Source: Stictocephala bisonia | Taxonomy: Eukaryota; Arthropoda; Insecta; Hemiptera; Membracidae | Direction: 5' to 3' | Assembly (NCBI GenBank): GCA_035578905.1 | Contig: JAQJVL010000004.1 | Span: 277,501 to 341,500, forward strand | Length of the DNA stretch: 64,000 nucleotides | Part shown: piece by piece, positions 1-14,483 of the stretch | How the letters are laid out: every line of letters begins with the position of its first letter | How positions within the stretch are numbered: the first letter of the stretch is position 1 | Notes under the pieces: model-generated | The model's input: only the letters and a program-made list of their open reading frames with translations | Databases searched by the model: none | Told to the model about the DNA's origin: nothing | Made by a program: the position numbers and the translations under genes

Positions 1-2454
1 AAATATAAATATTAGGTATTATTTTATAATAAACAATTCTACAAAATTTATAAAAATTAGGTTAATAAGCAAGCATGCCTTTACTCATTTGTCAATGCTG
101 AGTATGAAATCTAACTATAACAAGCTGGGCAGATTTACTTATTTATTAAAGACACTGTGTCGATATTTATCTAATTGTAAAAGAATTTTTGATGTTAGAC
201 TGCTTTGACATACAAAAATATAAATTTTAATTGTTGTTACGTTTGTGTCTTTTACTAGTTTTAACATATGAATTAAAACAACGATTATTCACCTGTATAT
301 TAAAATTTTTATATATATATATTATAAACCAATTATATTCGTCATAGTACACACCATAGTGAATCGATAATGAAAACATCAAAGTCTAGAAGTAATTGTT
401 CCTCAAATCATAACGTGTATGATAGTTTGGTACATCTCAGTGTAACAACAGTAAAAATACCTCTTCATTGGTTAGGAGCTTCAGCTTAGATAAGTAGAGG
501 ATGTTTGTGACAAACTAACTCGGAAGTCATATAAAAACGGAAAGATACCTGAACAAACATAAGGTTTCCCACAAAATGTTATTGTTGAATATTTTGCAAT
601 GTTTAGGGATTCATAAAAACTCATCTTAATGATAAGACTTGTGATTTGTTTTATTAGCAACACTTCATTACTTAACAAAGCATAAAGAAACCATCAATTA
701 TTGATAGTCAATGCAGTTGTCAATTTAGAGAACAAATAATATATAAAACATCATATCTAATTATTTCATGTGAATGCTCTCGATCGTGAGAGAGGTAGAA
801 CTTAGGAATACATTTCTATAACTACTCCTAGTTACTTTTATCTTAAATTTAGATAATGAATCACGAAACAATTGCCTCAACAGTCGTTACTTTCCCAAAG
901 ACACAAGTCAATAACCTCAGTGCATCACATACATGTGACCACCATGGAAACTGAACCATGAGACCTCTAAGCTCTGTAGTCTAAAAACAGTAAAGTACTG
1001 TAGCTTAACTACGCAAAACGTTTTGAAAATGTCATTATGAAAACTAAAAACATACAAAGCTAACTAACACATATTAGTGGTGTCATGTAATAGTAACAAA
1101 AACGTGTTAAAAATGCTATAAACAAGCGTTTATGTATTTGGTTTTTGTATGTAAATAGTATACTTTGAAATGTTTGAATTAACCAGTGTAGGGATATGTG
1201 TAAATTACTGTCATGAGCAGACATATTTCTTTTTGGTTGAAACACCTTTCCATTTCACACATGATGCTGACATAATATGCTGTTTCTATCTGCTTGTTAT
1301 TAAAAAAATAAATAAATAAAAATCCATTAAAAATGGAAAGTTGTTCTATTAGAAGGAACTGGCAAAAAGCCTTTAAATTATATTAATAATACTATAAATA
1401 ATATTATAAAACCACGATGTAATTTGGGATTCACTATACCTTTGTTTCAATTGTGCCCCGTTTGTGTTACTGGAGATTTTTTTACACCTCTAAATTAAAT
1501 GTAAACGATAAGTCAGTTTTTTTTTTTAAATACACTTTATAATAGAAGCATTCATTTCCCAAAATCCTATTATAAAGGATTAGGCTAATAATCTAACACT
1601 ATGTTCAGACTGTTTGGTTAATTTGGTTTCAAATATGAAGTTCATCATATTATTTTCGACTTATATAAATCTAATTTGATTGTAAGGTTTTGTTATTTAT
1701 GCAGGTGAACAGTGAGTTTTTATTTTTATAAAATCAAACATTTATCTTTGTTTTTTTTTAGTCTGTAAATAAAAACTATAATTCTGATACAGTACACTAT
1801 AACATTCAGTCCTGCCCGAGCTATTACTATTAGATTAGTTGAGATTATGGTACATTAAGTTTAAAGACTATTTGTAAATTTATTAAATCATATAATTTTA
1901 AATCTAAATTTGCAACCATATAAATAAAAAAAATCGCATTATTAATGTATACTTGTGAACTATTATTATACTTATATTATGTGAAGTGGGTTCTTTTACA
2001 TTATAATCATTTTCAAACCATGTGTTAGTCAGTAAAAAATTACTTATAAATTAATATTACATTTTTTACGTTTTATTCAATCTGTTCACTAGATAATTTG
2101 AAGACGCGTTTCAATTCAAAAGACTCATCATTAGATCGCTTGTTTCTGTTAAGATGAACTTTATATGAAGTTGGTTTCAAGTTCATCTAGTGGATGTCAA
2201 TAAAACACGTAAGTAAATATTGCCCGTCTGTCCGAATTTATAAACTACCCTTAAATGTTTATAACTACAGTTCCACTACAAGCAGACTTGTAAAGAAGGC
2301 AAACAAAGCTGGTTTACATTTGTTAAATATTTAATAATCGACATTTCTATTCACTAATATTGGTAATAATTAATATGAAGAAGTGTGTTTTTTGTAAAAA
2401 TAAGTCCGTACATTATTTTTAAAGCTCTATGAACTGAAATTATTTTCGTTTCAG
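1..2454. other. AT-rich non-coding stretch
   Basis: No convincing exon, RNA gene or transposon is visible. Short open frames on the minus strand (481-678 and 1060-1245) have no coding character and no splice context. A 10-bp inverted repeat (AGATGAACTT ... AAGTTCATCT) lies near 2153-2190. If the exon at 2455 is real, at least the end of this stretch is intron. Confidence 0.6.
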
Positions 2455-2523
2455 GTCAGTTGGCCTACACCTGGTTGTTTAACACCCGAGGTAAAGTTAA
2501 GGAACATCCTGAACAAAGGATAG
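2455..2523 (+). CDS. Candidate internal coding exon, unidentified gene
   Basis: A 69-bp, comparatively GC-rich island sits between a good acceptor (pyrimidine-rich TTATTTTCGTTTCAG ending at 2454) and a strong donor (AG|GTAAGTATC, GT at 2524-2525). One frame is open through the exon. It starts with two bases that complete a split codon, encodes 22 residues beginning QLAYTWLFNTRGK and ending EHPEQRI, and leaves one base for the next exon, so it is a symmetric phase-1 exon. The other two frames contain stops. I do not recognise the protein family. No neighbouring exon is visible within several kilobases, so the flanking introns would be long. It could also be a chance combination, but splice sites, length and open frame agree. 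Confidence 0.55.
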   Translation, partial: VSWPTPGCLTPEVKLRNILNKG

Positions 2524-3559
2524 GTAAGTATCTTCTCCACCCACTTGGAGTACAGATGAACCATAAAATTGCATTACTCACCTGAATAGTCATTTTTTAT
2601 TCACTAAATTTATTGAATTGAAAAATTCACTCCCTATACATATTTGTGAATCACATAACTTTTAGTAATAAGCAATCCAAGTTGAAATAGTTCTGATAAT
2701 TAAAATCTTCACTCTAAACTTTCATCCGAAAACATCAAAGTACTTCAATGCAATATAAATCTCTTTAAATATTAACAGATGAATAAATTACAACATTTTA
2801 TCTTGTTAGTTAGTTTAGTAATGATACTGTAATACCAGTTTTGTACTTTATTACAGATATTAATCATTTAAATAGTTTTTAAACACTCAACTACTCATAG
2901 CTAATTATTTATAGTCTGTTACAGTAAAGTTAGTTGAACAAGTTATTATGAGTTCGTTATGTAACAAATTATATGATCGTAGAATTTTGTATTTATATAA
3001 ACATCTACTTTTCCAAGATGTTAAGTCCTGTGATCATTTCAACATTGAAACAGATCATTGAATTAAACTAAAACTGTTCTTCTGTCTGAATTTAAAAATC
3101 CATGGGATACAGAAGTATAAAAATCACATCATAGCCATTTGAAGTTACGGTACGTTTAAATATCACACCACACTCTGATGATAGTTTATTAACTTGTATG
3201 TCTTTGCTGAATCGTTTAGAACATTTACTCACACTGCCATGACACGTCCCAAATGGGGTCACATTTATTCAAGGGGAACACTTACTGGAAAACAAAGAAA
3301 CAATTAGTCAACTGTCACAAGAAAGGCTTTGTGTGTTTAGGATAGTAAAACCAACCCCCATCTACGCTCAGTTAGCTAGACAGTAAATTTGATCTTCAGT
3401 AATTCACAAAGTGGGACCAAAGTTTTTAGTGTAACTTCTTGCTGTTAAGTTTATATAGTCTATATACTTATATTTACATAGTTACCAGTAATATTTTTTC
3501 GATAAATGCTTCCATCATTATCTTTCTATAATATAGATTGCATGTGACTAGAATTCAAT
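2524..3559. other. Non-coding stretch, probable intron
   Basis: AT-rich sequence following the candidate exon. I see no further exon, repeat unit or RNA gene in it. Confidence 0.5.
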
Positions 3560-4017
3560 AAACCACGTCGGCACTGGTGTGCAGTGCTGTAACCCTTCTA
3601 CTGGAAACCAAGTGTTCAGGGGATTGTAGGCGATAGGTTCTATGCTCGGTCATTTTAATACCGAAACGGCGTCCGCCCAATGATTCCGATCGATGTGTTA
3701 TGTGTACTATAGAAGTCTTGTATGTGCATATTGGATGGTAGTCAAGATTCCGATGTTGTGTATGTAGAGAACTGAGTGTCAGGCTTGTTAGTCAGCTGAC
3801 AATCAGACCAACACTATGTGGTTCGGATTCCACGTTAATATGTAGGTCTATTAGTTACCCTTGCTATTGGGTCATTAATAAATAGCTCTTTCTGACGAAT
3901 TGTCGAACTTAGTCAGTAACAACGACTATATTCGTTCATCTACACTCATCACACTCATTCGCCTCTCATATTCACACATATCTTCACGATCGTTGTCTTA
4001 ATAATGAATAACAATAT
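3560..4017 (+). repeat. tRNA-related SINE-like repeat, copy 1
   Basis: Plus-strand copy of a dispersed family found at least seven times in the window. It contains the family landmarks in order: GCAGTGCTGTAACCC near 3582, GTAGGCGATAGGTTCTATGCTCGGT near 3627, a TTAGTCAGCTGA / GGTTCGGATTCC pair (3788-3830) resembling pol III A and B boxes, GGTCATTAATAAATAGCTC, and the 3' block ATTCGTTCATCTACACTCATC. This copy is the longest and includes a 5' part that copies 3, 4 and 7 lack. The ends are approximate. The assignment to SINEs rests on box-like motifs and copy number, not on a recognised named family. Confidence 0.6.
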
Positions 4018-4187
4018 TCAATAACCGTTAAGGAGTCACTTTTAAAAAAACCATAAGATACAAAGGAAAAGTTTAAACATTACAATTCGAATTTAATCTA
4101 AAATATGTTTTGATAATTATTTAAATATTATCAAGTAAGTACTTTCACTAATTTGATCCTATTTGTTATTGGACAGTGTTGTCTGAC

Positions 4188-5289
<1,102 letters not shown>

Positions 5290-5760
5290 TTGGGGAGCCG
5301 TCCTGCGTACAACAACTTTATTATGATGAATTTAGTGCTCCCATATGGCTAAATAGTGTAAATGCTAAAATGATTTATGTCCAATTTAATGAGAGCTATT
5401 AGTGGCACTTTCATGGCAACCTCACTTCCTTGGCTCTCGGTGCTGTGCAATATACCTCTTCGAGAAATAAGACTTCAGCAAGCAATACTTTTATTCAGTA
5501 GTATCTTGAATGCCCCGCACCTCCACACTACACAGGATCTCCCGCGTCAGAACGGTCGCTTAAAATCTCGAAACCCACCTCTACGTACTACATTCCAGTT
5601 CAGCAGATAAAATGTCTCTCCCAATACTGTCTGGGCCGTAGCGTGGAACAGTTTGATGGACGAAATAAGTTTTGTAGGTGGGATGAACCTACCTCGTAGG
5701 GAATGGACTTTGTTGAATCCCTTCCTGGGCAGATGTAACTACTGGAAATATAAATGAAGA
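5290..5760 (+). pseudogene. Degenerate retroelement-like coding remnant
   Basis: Noticeably GC-richer than its surroundings. The frame starting at 5377 stays open to 5610, meets one TAA, and then continues open to about 5755. It contains RNPPLRTTFQFSR followed by NTVWAVAWNSLMDEI. This resembles the usual C-terminal end of LINE ORF2 proteins (…LR..F..P … WNSLP.EI…). The upstream part, in other frames, also looks like decayed coding sequence. No catalytic motif is present and no family name can be given. It could instead be some other dead gene. Confidence 0.35.
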
Positions 5761-6725
5761 TTTACATTAGACGAGTAATTATTTGACTGGAGAGAGTCTG
5801 TTCAAGAGATCACATAATTTCAGAGTGCCCTTTTTTATGGAGGGATTGACTTGCAAAAATAGAATCAATGTGACAGGTAATAGCTTGCCGGATTAGGCTT
5901 AGCTGTGTGACAGGATATATTTTTATTTTTATTAATATATAACATGACTTTTCGATCTTGTTCCATAAATATATTAAAAGCTTTTTGAAAATAATAAATT
6001 CTAGCGGAATAAATACCATACGATATATTCACATATATTGGCATTATTGTGCTGGTTATTTTTTAAGCACAATAACTGTAAAGGAATTTTTCCAATTCAT
6101 TGGACAAAATTACTACAAACAAATGTTCAATGCGATGTCCAATATCCTTCCATATGTGTAAATGTAACGTTGGGTCTGTTGCCGGGTAAGACCCTCTCCA
6201 TCAAACCCGTAAGATTCATTACGGACTGTGCGGTTTGTTTAGTGCTGTTGTAACACAACAACATTGTTTATGGTGCAGTTAAGCCTCTCTAAATCAGCTC
6301 TGGAGCGTTATTAACACGTAGCTGATATCAATAAAACATTTAAAAACAGATAATTGATGATTAATTTACATAATTATCCTTATAATATAATACGTTAAAC
6401 GGTTTTTTGTCAACACAACTCCTCCTTTATTTCTTAACCAATTTAAACGGTTGAGGTGTCAACAAATTTTCCTCTGTTCTTATTTATGCAATAAGGTCTT
6501 ACTTCTTAGAGTTTTTTACTCTGAAGAGCACGGAAAGCCACATGGGGAGAGATTTATATGAATCAAAAAGTAACAGTTGTTCAAAGGTAAATAATGTCTT
6601 ACAAAAATGTTTAACACCTTTTAAACATATAACTTATAGAGTATAATGTAGTGACTTAAATAATCTTCTTTAAAGTTTCCTTAGTCAATTTAAACAATAT
6701 GTAACGGTTTTTAATTTTTTTAGTC

Positions 6726-6776
<51 letters not shown>

Positions 6777-7140
6777 CTTTAAGTAGGCCAAGTATTTCGA
6801 GTTACTAAGGTATACAAGTGGAATGAGATATATATATTATAAGGTATGGCTTACACAAAAACTAACTACAGGCTATTGTAAGAAGTAATAATTCTGATAT
6901 AAGGTATTGTATTCTTAGATAATACTCAACCTTACTGATTTTCATAAATACATATTCTCAGGAATGACAAAAATGTGCATTTATCTGTCTACTCTTTCAT
7001 CATAATCATTTAAGTTTAAAGTTAGAGAATTTAAAGTTAGCTCAATCGTATACTAGCGTTAGTTAAAAAGATATTAAAAGTTTTGGCTATTCTTAGTAAG
7101 AAATATTATTGGTTAATCCCTATTGGCTGTTACTTCTGTT
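5761..7140. other. AT-rich non-coding stretch
   Basis: Apart from the (TA)n tract at 6724-6775, no feature is recognised. Short overlapping open frames near 5810-6253 show no coding character. Confidence 0.5.
6724..6775. repeat. (TA)n microsatellite
   Basis: About 25 uninterrupted AT/TA dinucleotides. Confidence 0.95.
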
Positions 7141-7200
7141 TTTATAGTCGCGAATTATTAATCAATAATATCACAGCAGCCGCCATTTAGATGATTCCAG

Positions 7201-7270
7201 CCAATGGGGTTACGTGATCACGTGATCATAGGCCTATAAATTGACTTGTTGAACACCATTTTCTATTTTT
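7201..7270 (+). promoter_or_regulatory. Promoter-like cluster: CCAAT, CACGTG palindrome, TATA
   Basis: CCAAT at 7201-7205 is followed by the perfect 14-bp palindrome TGATCACGTGATCA (7215-7228), centred on a CACGTG E-box (7219-7224), and by CTATAAAT with TATAAA at 7235-7240. A start site would be expected near 7265-7270. The order and spacing match a classical pol II core promoter. bHLH factors (Myc/Max or Clock/Cycle type) bind CACGTG. No open frame or clear splice donor follows, so the driven unit is unknown. It could be an LTR or transposon promoter. Confidence 0.4.
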
Positions 7271-8889
7271 GTAAAGAAATATTGTAATTATTTTGTATTA
7301 TTGAAAGTTATTATATTACACATAATAGTTAAATTTAATATTATGACATAGTTACTGACAATAATGATGATTTAGCAGATACACCAATTATCTAAGTGTT
7401 GGTTTGTCATATCTTGGACATATAAAGTTTCCTTTAAATCAATTTTACTGTATTATTCAAATAATATATTTGATTAAATCTTTGAAATGACTGTACTTTT
7501 TAGTGTTATTATAATAAACTTGAATTTTTCTAATAGGGTGGAGATTCTAATTTTAAGTAAATATAGAGTTGAGACTGAGGTGTTGGGCTTGAAACGTTGG
7601 TTATTTAAATTCCCCATTGAATACTCCGATCGACTTTGAAATAAATTGTACGAAAATCAAATATATATTTAAAACCAAACAACTATGTGAAATAACTGCC
7701 AGGAAATATGAACTCGTAATATTTTTCAAAATACAGTATCATAAAAATTACAAATTTTGTTTGTTTGTATCAATGATGATATTGATAATATTTCAACGTG
7801 TTATTTTATAGGATATAGGCATTCTTAGAGTTACCTTTCAGCAAGTTATTTTTACAATTATTCTCAAATTCGTTATAAGTGCCAAAATTTATCAAGTTGT
7901 TGGGTTTTCAATTTTATGTTGATAAATAATTAATTTTATTGAATAAAGGAAATTTTATTGGATATTTTTATTCAGCAACTTATTTTGATAAATATTCTCA
8001 AATTAGTTTTAAATGCCATAATAAATAAAGCTGTTGATTTTTTTTATTTTACATTGAGATAATTGTAAAATTAAATTATTTATTGTAATAAATTTACTAC
8101 TAAAATTTTAAGAACACAAAGTTCAGATGGAAACCTGTTTAAAAAAAGTAAACAATATATGTGACATAGGAAGCACATATATTACGCTCTGACATAGAGG
8201 TTAAACTGATGTGTTTGACATCATGTGTATCATGAAAAAAATGTTGAGGAAAAATGTATTATTATTTAATTGTCTTTGTTTGAAAGATACAAGAATAAAT
8301 GATTTAAATTTCATGTCTGTTAACGAATCATGTTTGTTAACACTCGTCATGTCGGGCCATTTACTGTCACGTATAATTTCAATGTATATAAATGATGAAT
8401 TAATTAACAGGGCTGTTCTGTACGATGACCCGGAAAACCAATGTAGAGCCAATACATTGCATCACTGAGCTCTATGACAACGCTTGGTTACACTAGTTAA
8501 ATTGAAAATCAATAAAATAATGAAGTTCGTAACAGTTTTACAGGACGTTTATCAACTATTTGTTTAGTTCATGATCTTCCAGCTAACGTTGCATTTCAAA
8601 CATAGTTTAGATAAATAAATAGGAGATAGATATTAAGTATATCATAAAATCAAAAATAAAATTTACAACAGGCGTGATAATCAGTGTACTTATTAGTAAT
8701 GTAATTAGGGTGCAGATAGGTACTACAGGATTCAGTTACTATTGTTATTAAATGTATTGTTATATTACTTACATTAATAGGATCACGTGTACACGATACA
8801 TGTTCGTAAAGGCCTCGGCATATGACTTATAGACTACAAATACTAGTGGTTAACAATTAATTTTAAAAGAAAATCATAATTCGTATAAT
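7271..8889. other. AT-rich non-coding stretch
   Basis: Nothing firm. A plus-strand frame of 85 codons (8211-8468) has a somewhat coding-like last part (residues ending YDDPENQCRANTLHH) just after a TTAACAG acceptor-like site at about 8411. No donor or homology supports it. Confidence 0.45.
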
Positions 8890-8995
8890 TTATTTACAAT
8901 AGCTCACTCAATGCACTTAATATGAAACCTATTAATAGTATAAATATAAAACCCAATGTTATTACTTAACCTACAGTATATCAAAAAGTTCCAAA
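8890..8995 (+). repeat. Left flank of the 36-bp array, R-family repeat
   Basis: The sequence TTTATTTACAATAGCTCACTC … TATTAGTATAAA … GTTATTACTTAACCTA matches 14484-14570 in order and spacing. This piece and its continuation at about 13372-13430 are therefore two halves of one interspersed-repeat copy, split by the minisatellite. Confidence 0.55.
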
Positions 8996-11900
8996 AGTCA
9001 CTACCACTGTACGCGTATGGGAGGGTGTGTGGATCACTACCACTGTACGTGTATGGGAAGGCGGGTGGATCACTACCACTGTACATGTATGGGAGGGCGT
9101 TTGGATCACTACCACTGTACGTGTATGGGAGGGCGGGTGGATCACTACCACTGTACGTATATGGAAGAGCGGGTGGATCACTACCATTGTAAGTGTATGG
9201 GAGGGGGTTTGGATCACTACCACTGTACGTATATGGAAGGGCGGGTGGATCACTACCATTGTAAGTGTATGGAATGGCGTGTGAATCACTACCATTATAA
9301 GTGTATGGGAGGGTGGGTGGATCACTACCACTGTACGTGTATGGGAGGGCGTTTGGATCACTACCACTGTACGTATATGGAAGGGCGGGTGGATCACTAC
9401 CATTGTAAGTGTATGGAATGGCGTGTGAATCACTACCATTAAAAGTGTATGGGAGGGCGGGTGGATCACTACCATTGTAAGTATATGGAATGGCGTGTGA
9501 ATCACTACCATTATAAGTGTACGGGAGAGTGGGTGGATCACTACCACTGTAAGTGTATGGAATGGCGTGTGAAGCACTACCATTAGAAGTGTATGGGAGG
9601 GCGGGTGGATCACTACCATTGTAAGTGTATGGAATGGCGTGTGAATCACTACCATTAGAAGTGTATGGGAGGGTGGGTGAATCACTACCATTGTAAGTGT
9701 ATGGGAGGGCGGGTAGATCACTACAACTGTAAATGTATGGGAAGGTGGGTAGATCACTACCACTGTAAGTTTATGGTAGGACGGGTGGATCACTACCATT
9801 GTAAGTGTATGGGATGGCGTGTGAATCCCTATCATTGAAAGTGTATGGGATGGCGTGTAAATCACTACCATTGGAAGTGTATGGAATGGCGTGTGAATCA
9901 CTACCATTGTAAGTGTATGGAATGGCGTGTGAATCACTACCATTAGAAGTGTATAGGAGGGCGGGTGGATAACTACCATTGTAAGTGTATGGAATAGCGT
10001 GTGAATCACTACCATTATAAGTGTATGGGAGGGTGGGTGAATCACTACCATTGTAAGTGTATGGGAGGGCGGGTAGATCACTACCACTGTACATGTATGG
10101 GAAGGTGGGTAGATCACTACCACTGTAAGTTTATGGTAGGACGGGTGGATCACTACCATTGTAAGTGTATGGGATGGCGTGTGAATCCCTATCATTGAAA
10201 GTGTATGGGATGGCGTGTGAATCACTACCATTGTAAGTGTATGGAATGGCGTGTGAATCACTACCATTGTAAGTGTATGGTAGGGTGGGTGGATCACTAC
10301 CATTGGAAGTGTATGGGAGGGCGGGTGGATCACTACCATTGTAGGTGTATGGGAGGGCGTGTGAATCACTACCATTGTAAGTGTATGGAATGACGTATGA
10401 ATCACTACCATTATAAGTGTATGGGAGGGCGGGTGGATCACTACCATTTTAAGTGTATGGAATGACATGTGAATCACTACCATTATAAGTGTATGGGAGG
10501 GTGGGTGGATCACTACCACTGTACGTGTATGGGAGGGCGTTTGGATCACTACCACTGTACGTATATGGAAGGGCGGGTGGATCACTACCATTGTAAGTGT
10601 ATGGAATGGCGTGTGAATCACTACCATTATAAGTGTATGGGAGGGCGGGTGGATCACTACCATTGTAAGTGTATGGAATGGCGTGTGAATCACTACCATT
10701 ATAAGTGTATGGGAGGGTGGGTGTATCACTACCACTGTACGTGTATGGGAGGGCGTTTGGATCACTACCACTGTACGTATATGGAAGGGCGGGTGGATCA
10801 CTACCATTGTAAGTGTATGGAATGGCGTGTGAATCACTACCATTATAAGTGTATGGGAGGGCGGGTGGATCACTACCACTTTACGTGTATGGGATGGCGT
10901 GTGAATCACTACCATTATAAGTGTATGGGAGGGCGGGTGGATTACTACCACTGTAAGTGTATGGGAAGGTGGGTGGATCACTACTATTGTAAGTGTATGG
11001 GATGGCGTGTGAATCACTACCATTTTAAGTGTATGGGAAGGCGGGTAGATCACTACCACTGTAAGTTTATGGTAGGACGGGTGGATCACTACCATTGTAA
11101 GTGTATGGGATGGCGTGTGAATCCCTATCATTGAAAGTGTATGGGATGGCGTGTGAATCACTACCATTGTAAGTGTATGGGATGGCGTGTGAATCGCTAC
11201 CATTGTAAGTGTATGGAATGGCGTGTGAATCACTACCATTGTAAGTGTATGGTAGGGTGGGTGGATCACTACCATTGGAAGTGTATGGGAGGGCGGGTGG
11301 ATCACTACCATTGTAAGTGTATGGGAGATTGTGTGAATCACTACCATTGTAAGTGTATGGAAGGGCGTGCGAATCACTACAATTATAAGTGTATGGGAGG
11401 GCGGGTGGATCACTACCATTTTAAGTGTATGGAATGGCATGTGAATCACTACCATTATAAGTGTATGGGAGTGTGGGTGGATCACTACCACTGTACGTGT
11501 ATGTAAGGGTGGATCACTACCACTGTACGTATATGGAAGGGTGGGTGGATTACTACCATTGTAAGTGTATGGAATGGCGTGTGAATCACTACCATTATAA
11601 GTGTATGGGAGGGCGGGTGGATCACTACCACTGTACGTACATGCAATGGCGGGTGGATCACTACCATTGTAAGTGTATGGAATGGCATGTGAATCACTAC
11701 CATTATAAGTGTATGGTAGGGCGAGTGGATCACTACCATTGTAAGTGTATGGAATGGCGTGTGAATTACTACCATTATAAGTGTATGGGAGGGAGGGTGG
11801 ATCACTACCATTGTAAGTGTATGGAATGGCGTGTGAATCACTACCATTATAAGTGTATGGGAGGGCGGATGGATCACTACCATTGTAAGTGTATGGAATG

Positions 11901-13371
11901 GCGTGTGAATCACTACCATTATAAGTGTACGGGAGGGTGGGTGGGTCACTACCACTTTACGTGTATGGGATGGCGTGTGAATCACTACCATTATAAGTGT
12001 ATAGGACGGTGGGTGGATCACTACCACTGTAAGTGTATGGGATGGCGTGTGAATCACTACCAATTTAAGTGTATGGGAGGGCGGGTGGATCACTACCATT
12101 GTAAGTGTATGGAATGGCGTGTGAATCACTACCATTATAAGTGCATGGGAGGGTGGGTGAATCACTACCATTGTAAGTGTATGGGAGGGCGGGTAGATCA
12201 CTACCACTGTAAGTGTATGGGAAGGTGGGTGGATCACTACTATTGTAAGTACATGGGATGGCGTGTGAATCACTACCATTTTAAGTGTGTGGGATGGCGG
12301 GTAGATCACTACCACTGTAAGTGTATGGTAGGACGGGTGGATCACTACTATTGTAAGTGTATGGGATGGCGTGTGAATCCCTATCATTGAAAGTGTATGG
12401 GAGGGCGGGTGGATCACTATGATTGTAAGTGTATGGAATGGCGTGTGAATCACTACCATTGGAAGTGTATGGAATGGCGTGTGAATCACTACCATTGTAA
12501 GTGTATGGTAGGGTGGGTGGATCACTACCATTGGAAGTGTATGGGAGGGCGGGTGGATCACTACCATTGTAAGTGTATGGGAGGGCGTGTGAATCACTAC
12601 CATTGTAAGTGTATGGAATGGCGTGTGAATCACTACCATTATAAGTGTATGGGAGGGCGGGTGGATCACTACCATTTTAAATGTATGGAATGGCGTGTTA
12701 ATCACTACCATTATAAGTGTATGGGAGGGTGGGTAGATCACTACCACTGTACGTGTATGTGAGGGTGGATCACTACCACTGTACGTATATGGAAGGGTGG
12801 GTGGATCACTACCATTGTAAGTGTATGGAATGGCGTGTGAATCACTACCATTATAAGTGTATGGGAGGGAGGGTGGTTTTCTACCATTGTAAGTGTATGG
12901 AATGGCGTGTGAATCACTACCATTATAAGTGTATGGGTGGGCGGGTAAATCACTACCATTGTAAGTGTATGGAATGGCGTGTGAATCACTACCATTATAA
13001 GTGTATGGGAGGGCGGGTGGATCACTACCACTGTAAGTGTATGGGAGGGTGGGTGGATCACTACCACTGTAAGTTTATGGAATGGCGTGTGAATCACTAC
13101 TATTATACGTGAATGGGAGGTTGGGTGGATCACTACCTCTCTAAGTGTATGGGAGGGTGGGTGGATCACTACTATTGTAAGTGTATAGGAGGGTGGGTGG
13201 ATCACTACCACTGTAAGTGTATGGAATGGCGTGTGAATCACTACCATTATAAGTGTATGGGAGGGTGGGTGGATCACTACCACTCTAAGTGTATGGGAGG
13301 GTGGGTGGATCACTACTATTGTAAGTGTATGGGAGGGTGGGTGGATCACTACCACTGTACGTGTATGGGAC
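8996..13371. repeat. 36-bp G-rich minisatellite array, ~121 units
   Basis: The unit is about GTGTATGGGAGGGCGGGT + GGATCACTACCACTGTAC (36 bp). Copies vary at a few fixed positions (GGGAGGGCGGGT, GGAATGGCGTGT, GGTAGGGTGGGT; GTACGT, GTAAGT, ATAAGT), which gives higher-order repeats. For example, the GTACGTATATGG variant recurs at 144-bp spacing (9225, 9369) and 216-bp spacing (10557, 10773). A longer block ending in GAATCCCTATCATTGAAAG recurs near 9820, 10185, 11120 and 12375. Because 36 is a multiple of 3, frames stay open on both strands: an 836-codon minus frame (8981-11491), and plus frames repeating MGGRVDHYHCKC. I treat these as artefacts. Some units contain GGGAGGGTGGGTGGG (near 11931), a G-quadruplex motif with one-base loops. 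Confidence 0.97.
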
Positions 13372-13440
13372 GTTTATTTGCTTTATTTAACAGCTGATGA
13401 ATAATTAAATAAATAAAATAACTCTATTGTATTACAATTG
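13372..13440 (+). repeat. Right flank of the 36-bp array, R-family repeat
   Basis: ACGTTTATTTGCTTTATTTAACAGCTGATGAATAATTAAA matches the sequence that directly follows the left-flank homology in the copy at about 14571 (ACGTGTTTATTTCATTTG…AGCTGAATATTAAA). That copy has no array between the two parts. Confidence 0.5.
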
Positions 13441-13974
13441 ACACTGATTGTAAATGCCAGTGGGACAAGGCCCTACAATAAGATTGGAATAATAATGGAA
13501 TTAAAAATCCTCTTTGGAAAAAAGAATCTCCCCGAGGATCCATTGGATGGTGTAATGTATAAAAGATACACAGACATACAAGTCAGACATGATTTGTGTT
13601 TATTTATTTATAGACCATACAAAACGTTCAGTGTATCAATAAAACTTATTCCTTCCAACATTAAGAAAGTCTATAATCCTTTAAGTATTATAAACATAAT
13701 TATTTACATACTAACAGTTGTTAAGTTTTCATATTGATCATTATTTACATTCTAACAGCTGTTATTTTGGATTAGTTTAAATTTCTCTCTGTGTTATTCC
13801 TATGGAAAAATGTATATTGAGTGCCTCTCAGTAAAAATATTTAATAATCAAGACCTTACTGCAAAACTAAGAATATGGGTAACCTTTTGACACCTCAATC
13901 GTTCAAATTTATCAAGGAATAAGGGAAAAGTTGCGTTAACAACAAACTGATTCATATAAAGTACTAGGGGACAC
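13441..13974. other. Non-coding stretch with an unidentified short open frame
   Basis: A 99-codon plus frame (13438-13737) includes a coding-looking middle (KKNLPEDPLDGVMYKRYTD). It has no recognisable domain, splice context or upstream promoter. It may be a decayed transposon gene. Nothing else is seen. Confidence 0.3.
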
Positions 13975-14335
13975 CCCTGCACGCTTCATTTCATTTGTTT
14001 TTGTTTAACAGCTGAAGATTAAACTCATAGTAAAATATTAAATAGTATAATGTCAAACATTCAAAATAGACATGTTTATTTATTTACAAAACAGCTGTTA
14101 TTAATTTACTAAAATCAACCCAATGTTATCAATATGGACGAATCTTTTAAGGGTGCTTTATACCCCTTAGGAGTACTTTATCTAGATGAAAATACTTTAG
14201 TTGTCCTATTTAAGTTCTAAAGAAACAGTGTACAAAATTTCAGCTCTCTACCTACATGGGAAGTTGGAGAATTAGTAGTGAGTGAGTGAGTGAGTCAGTC
14301 AGTCAGAGAGGGCTTTGCCTTTTATAGGTATAGAT
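13975..14335 (+). repeat. Interspersed R-family repeat, copy 2
   Basis: Shares a long diverged match with 14571-14915: CATTTCATTTGTTTTTGTTTA, AATGTCAAACATTCAAA, CAAACAGCTGTTATTAATTTAC, CAGCTCTCTACCTACATGG. It ends in a GTGAGTGAGTCAGTCAGTCAG run and TTTGCCTTTTATAG. No coding capacity is visible. It looks like a non-autonomous transposon or the 3' part of a larger element. Confidence 0.65.
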
Positions 14336-14483
14336 TATAAATAACTGGGGGTCACTTATGGACTTTTTACGTACCAGCTCCGACACTCACTGTGCTCAAT
14401 ACACAACGGCCGCCGACCTCGAAAAATGACTGTTTACTTCAAATAATAGAAGATTATCTGTATAGAGTAAAACCAAAATATTA

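Noticed and set aside
8981..11491. 836-codon minus-strand open frame, and His/Cys-rich plus frames over the 36-bp array
   Set aside because: A 36-bp unit without stops keeps every such frame open on both strands. Nothing outside the array extends the frame, and there is no promoter or splice context.
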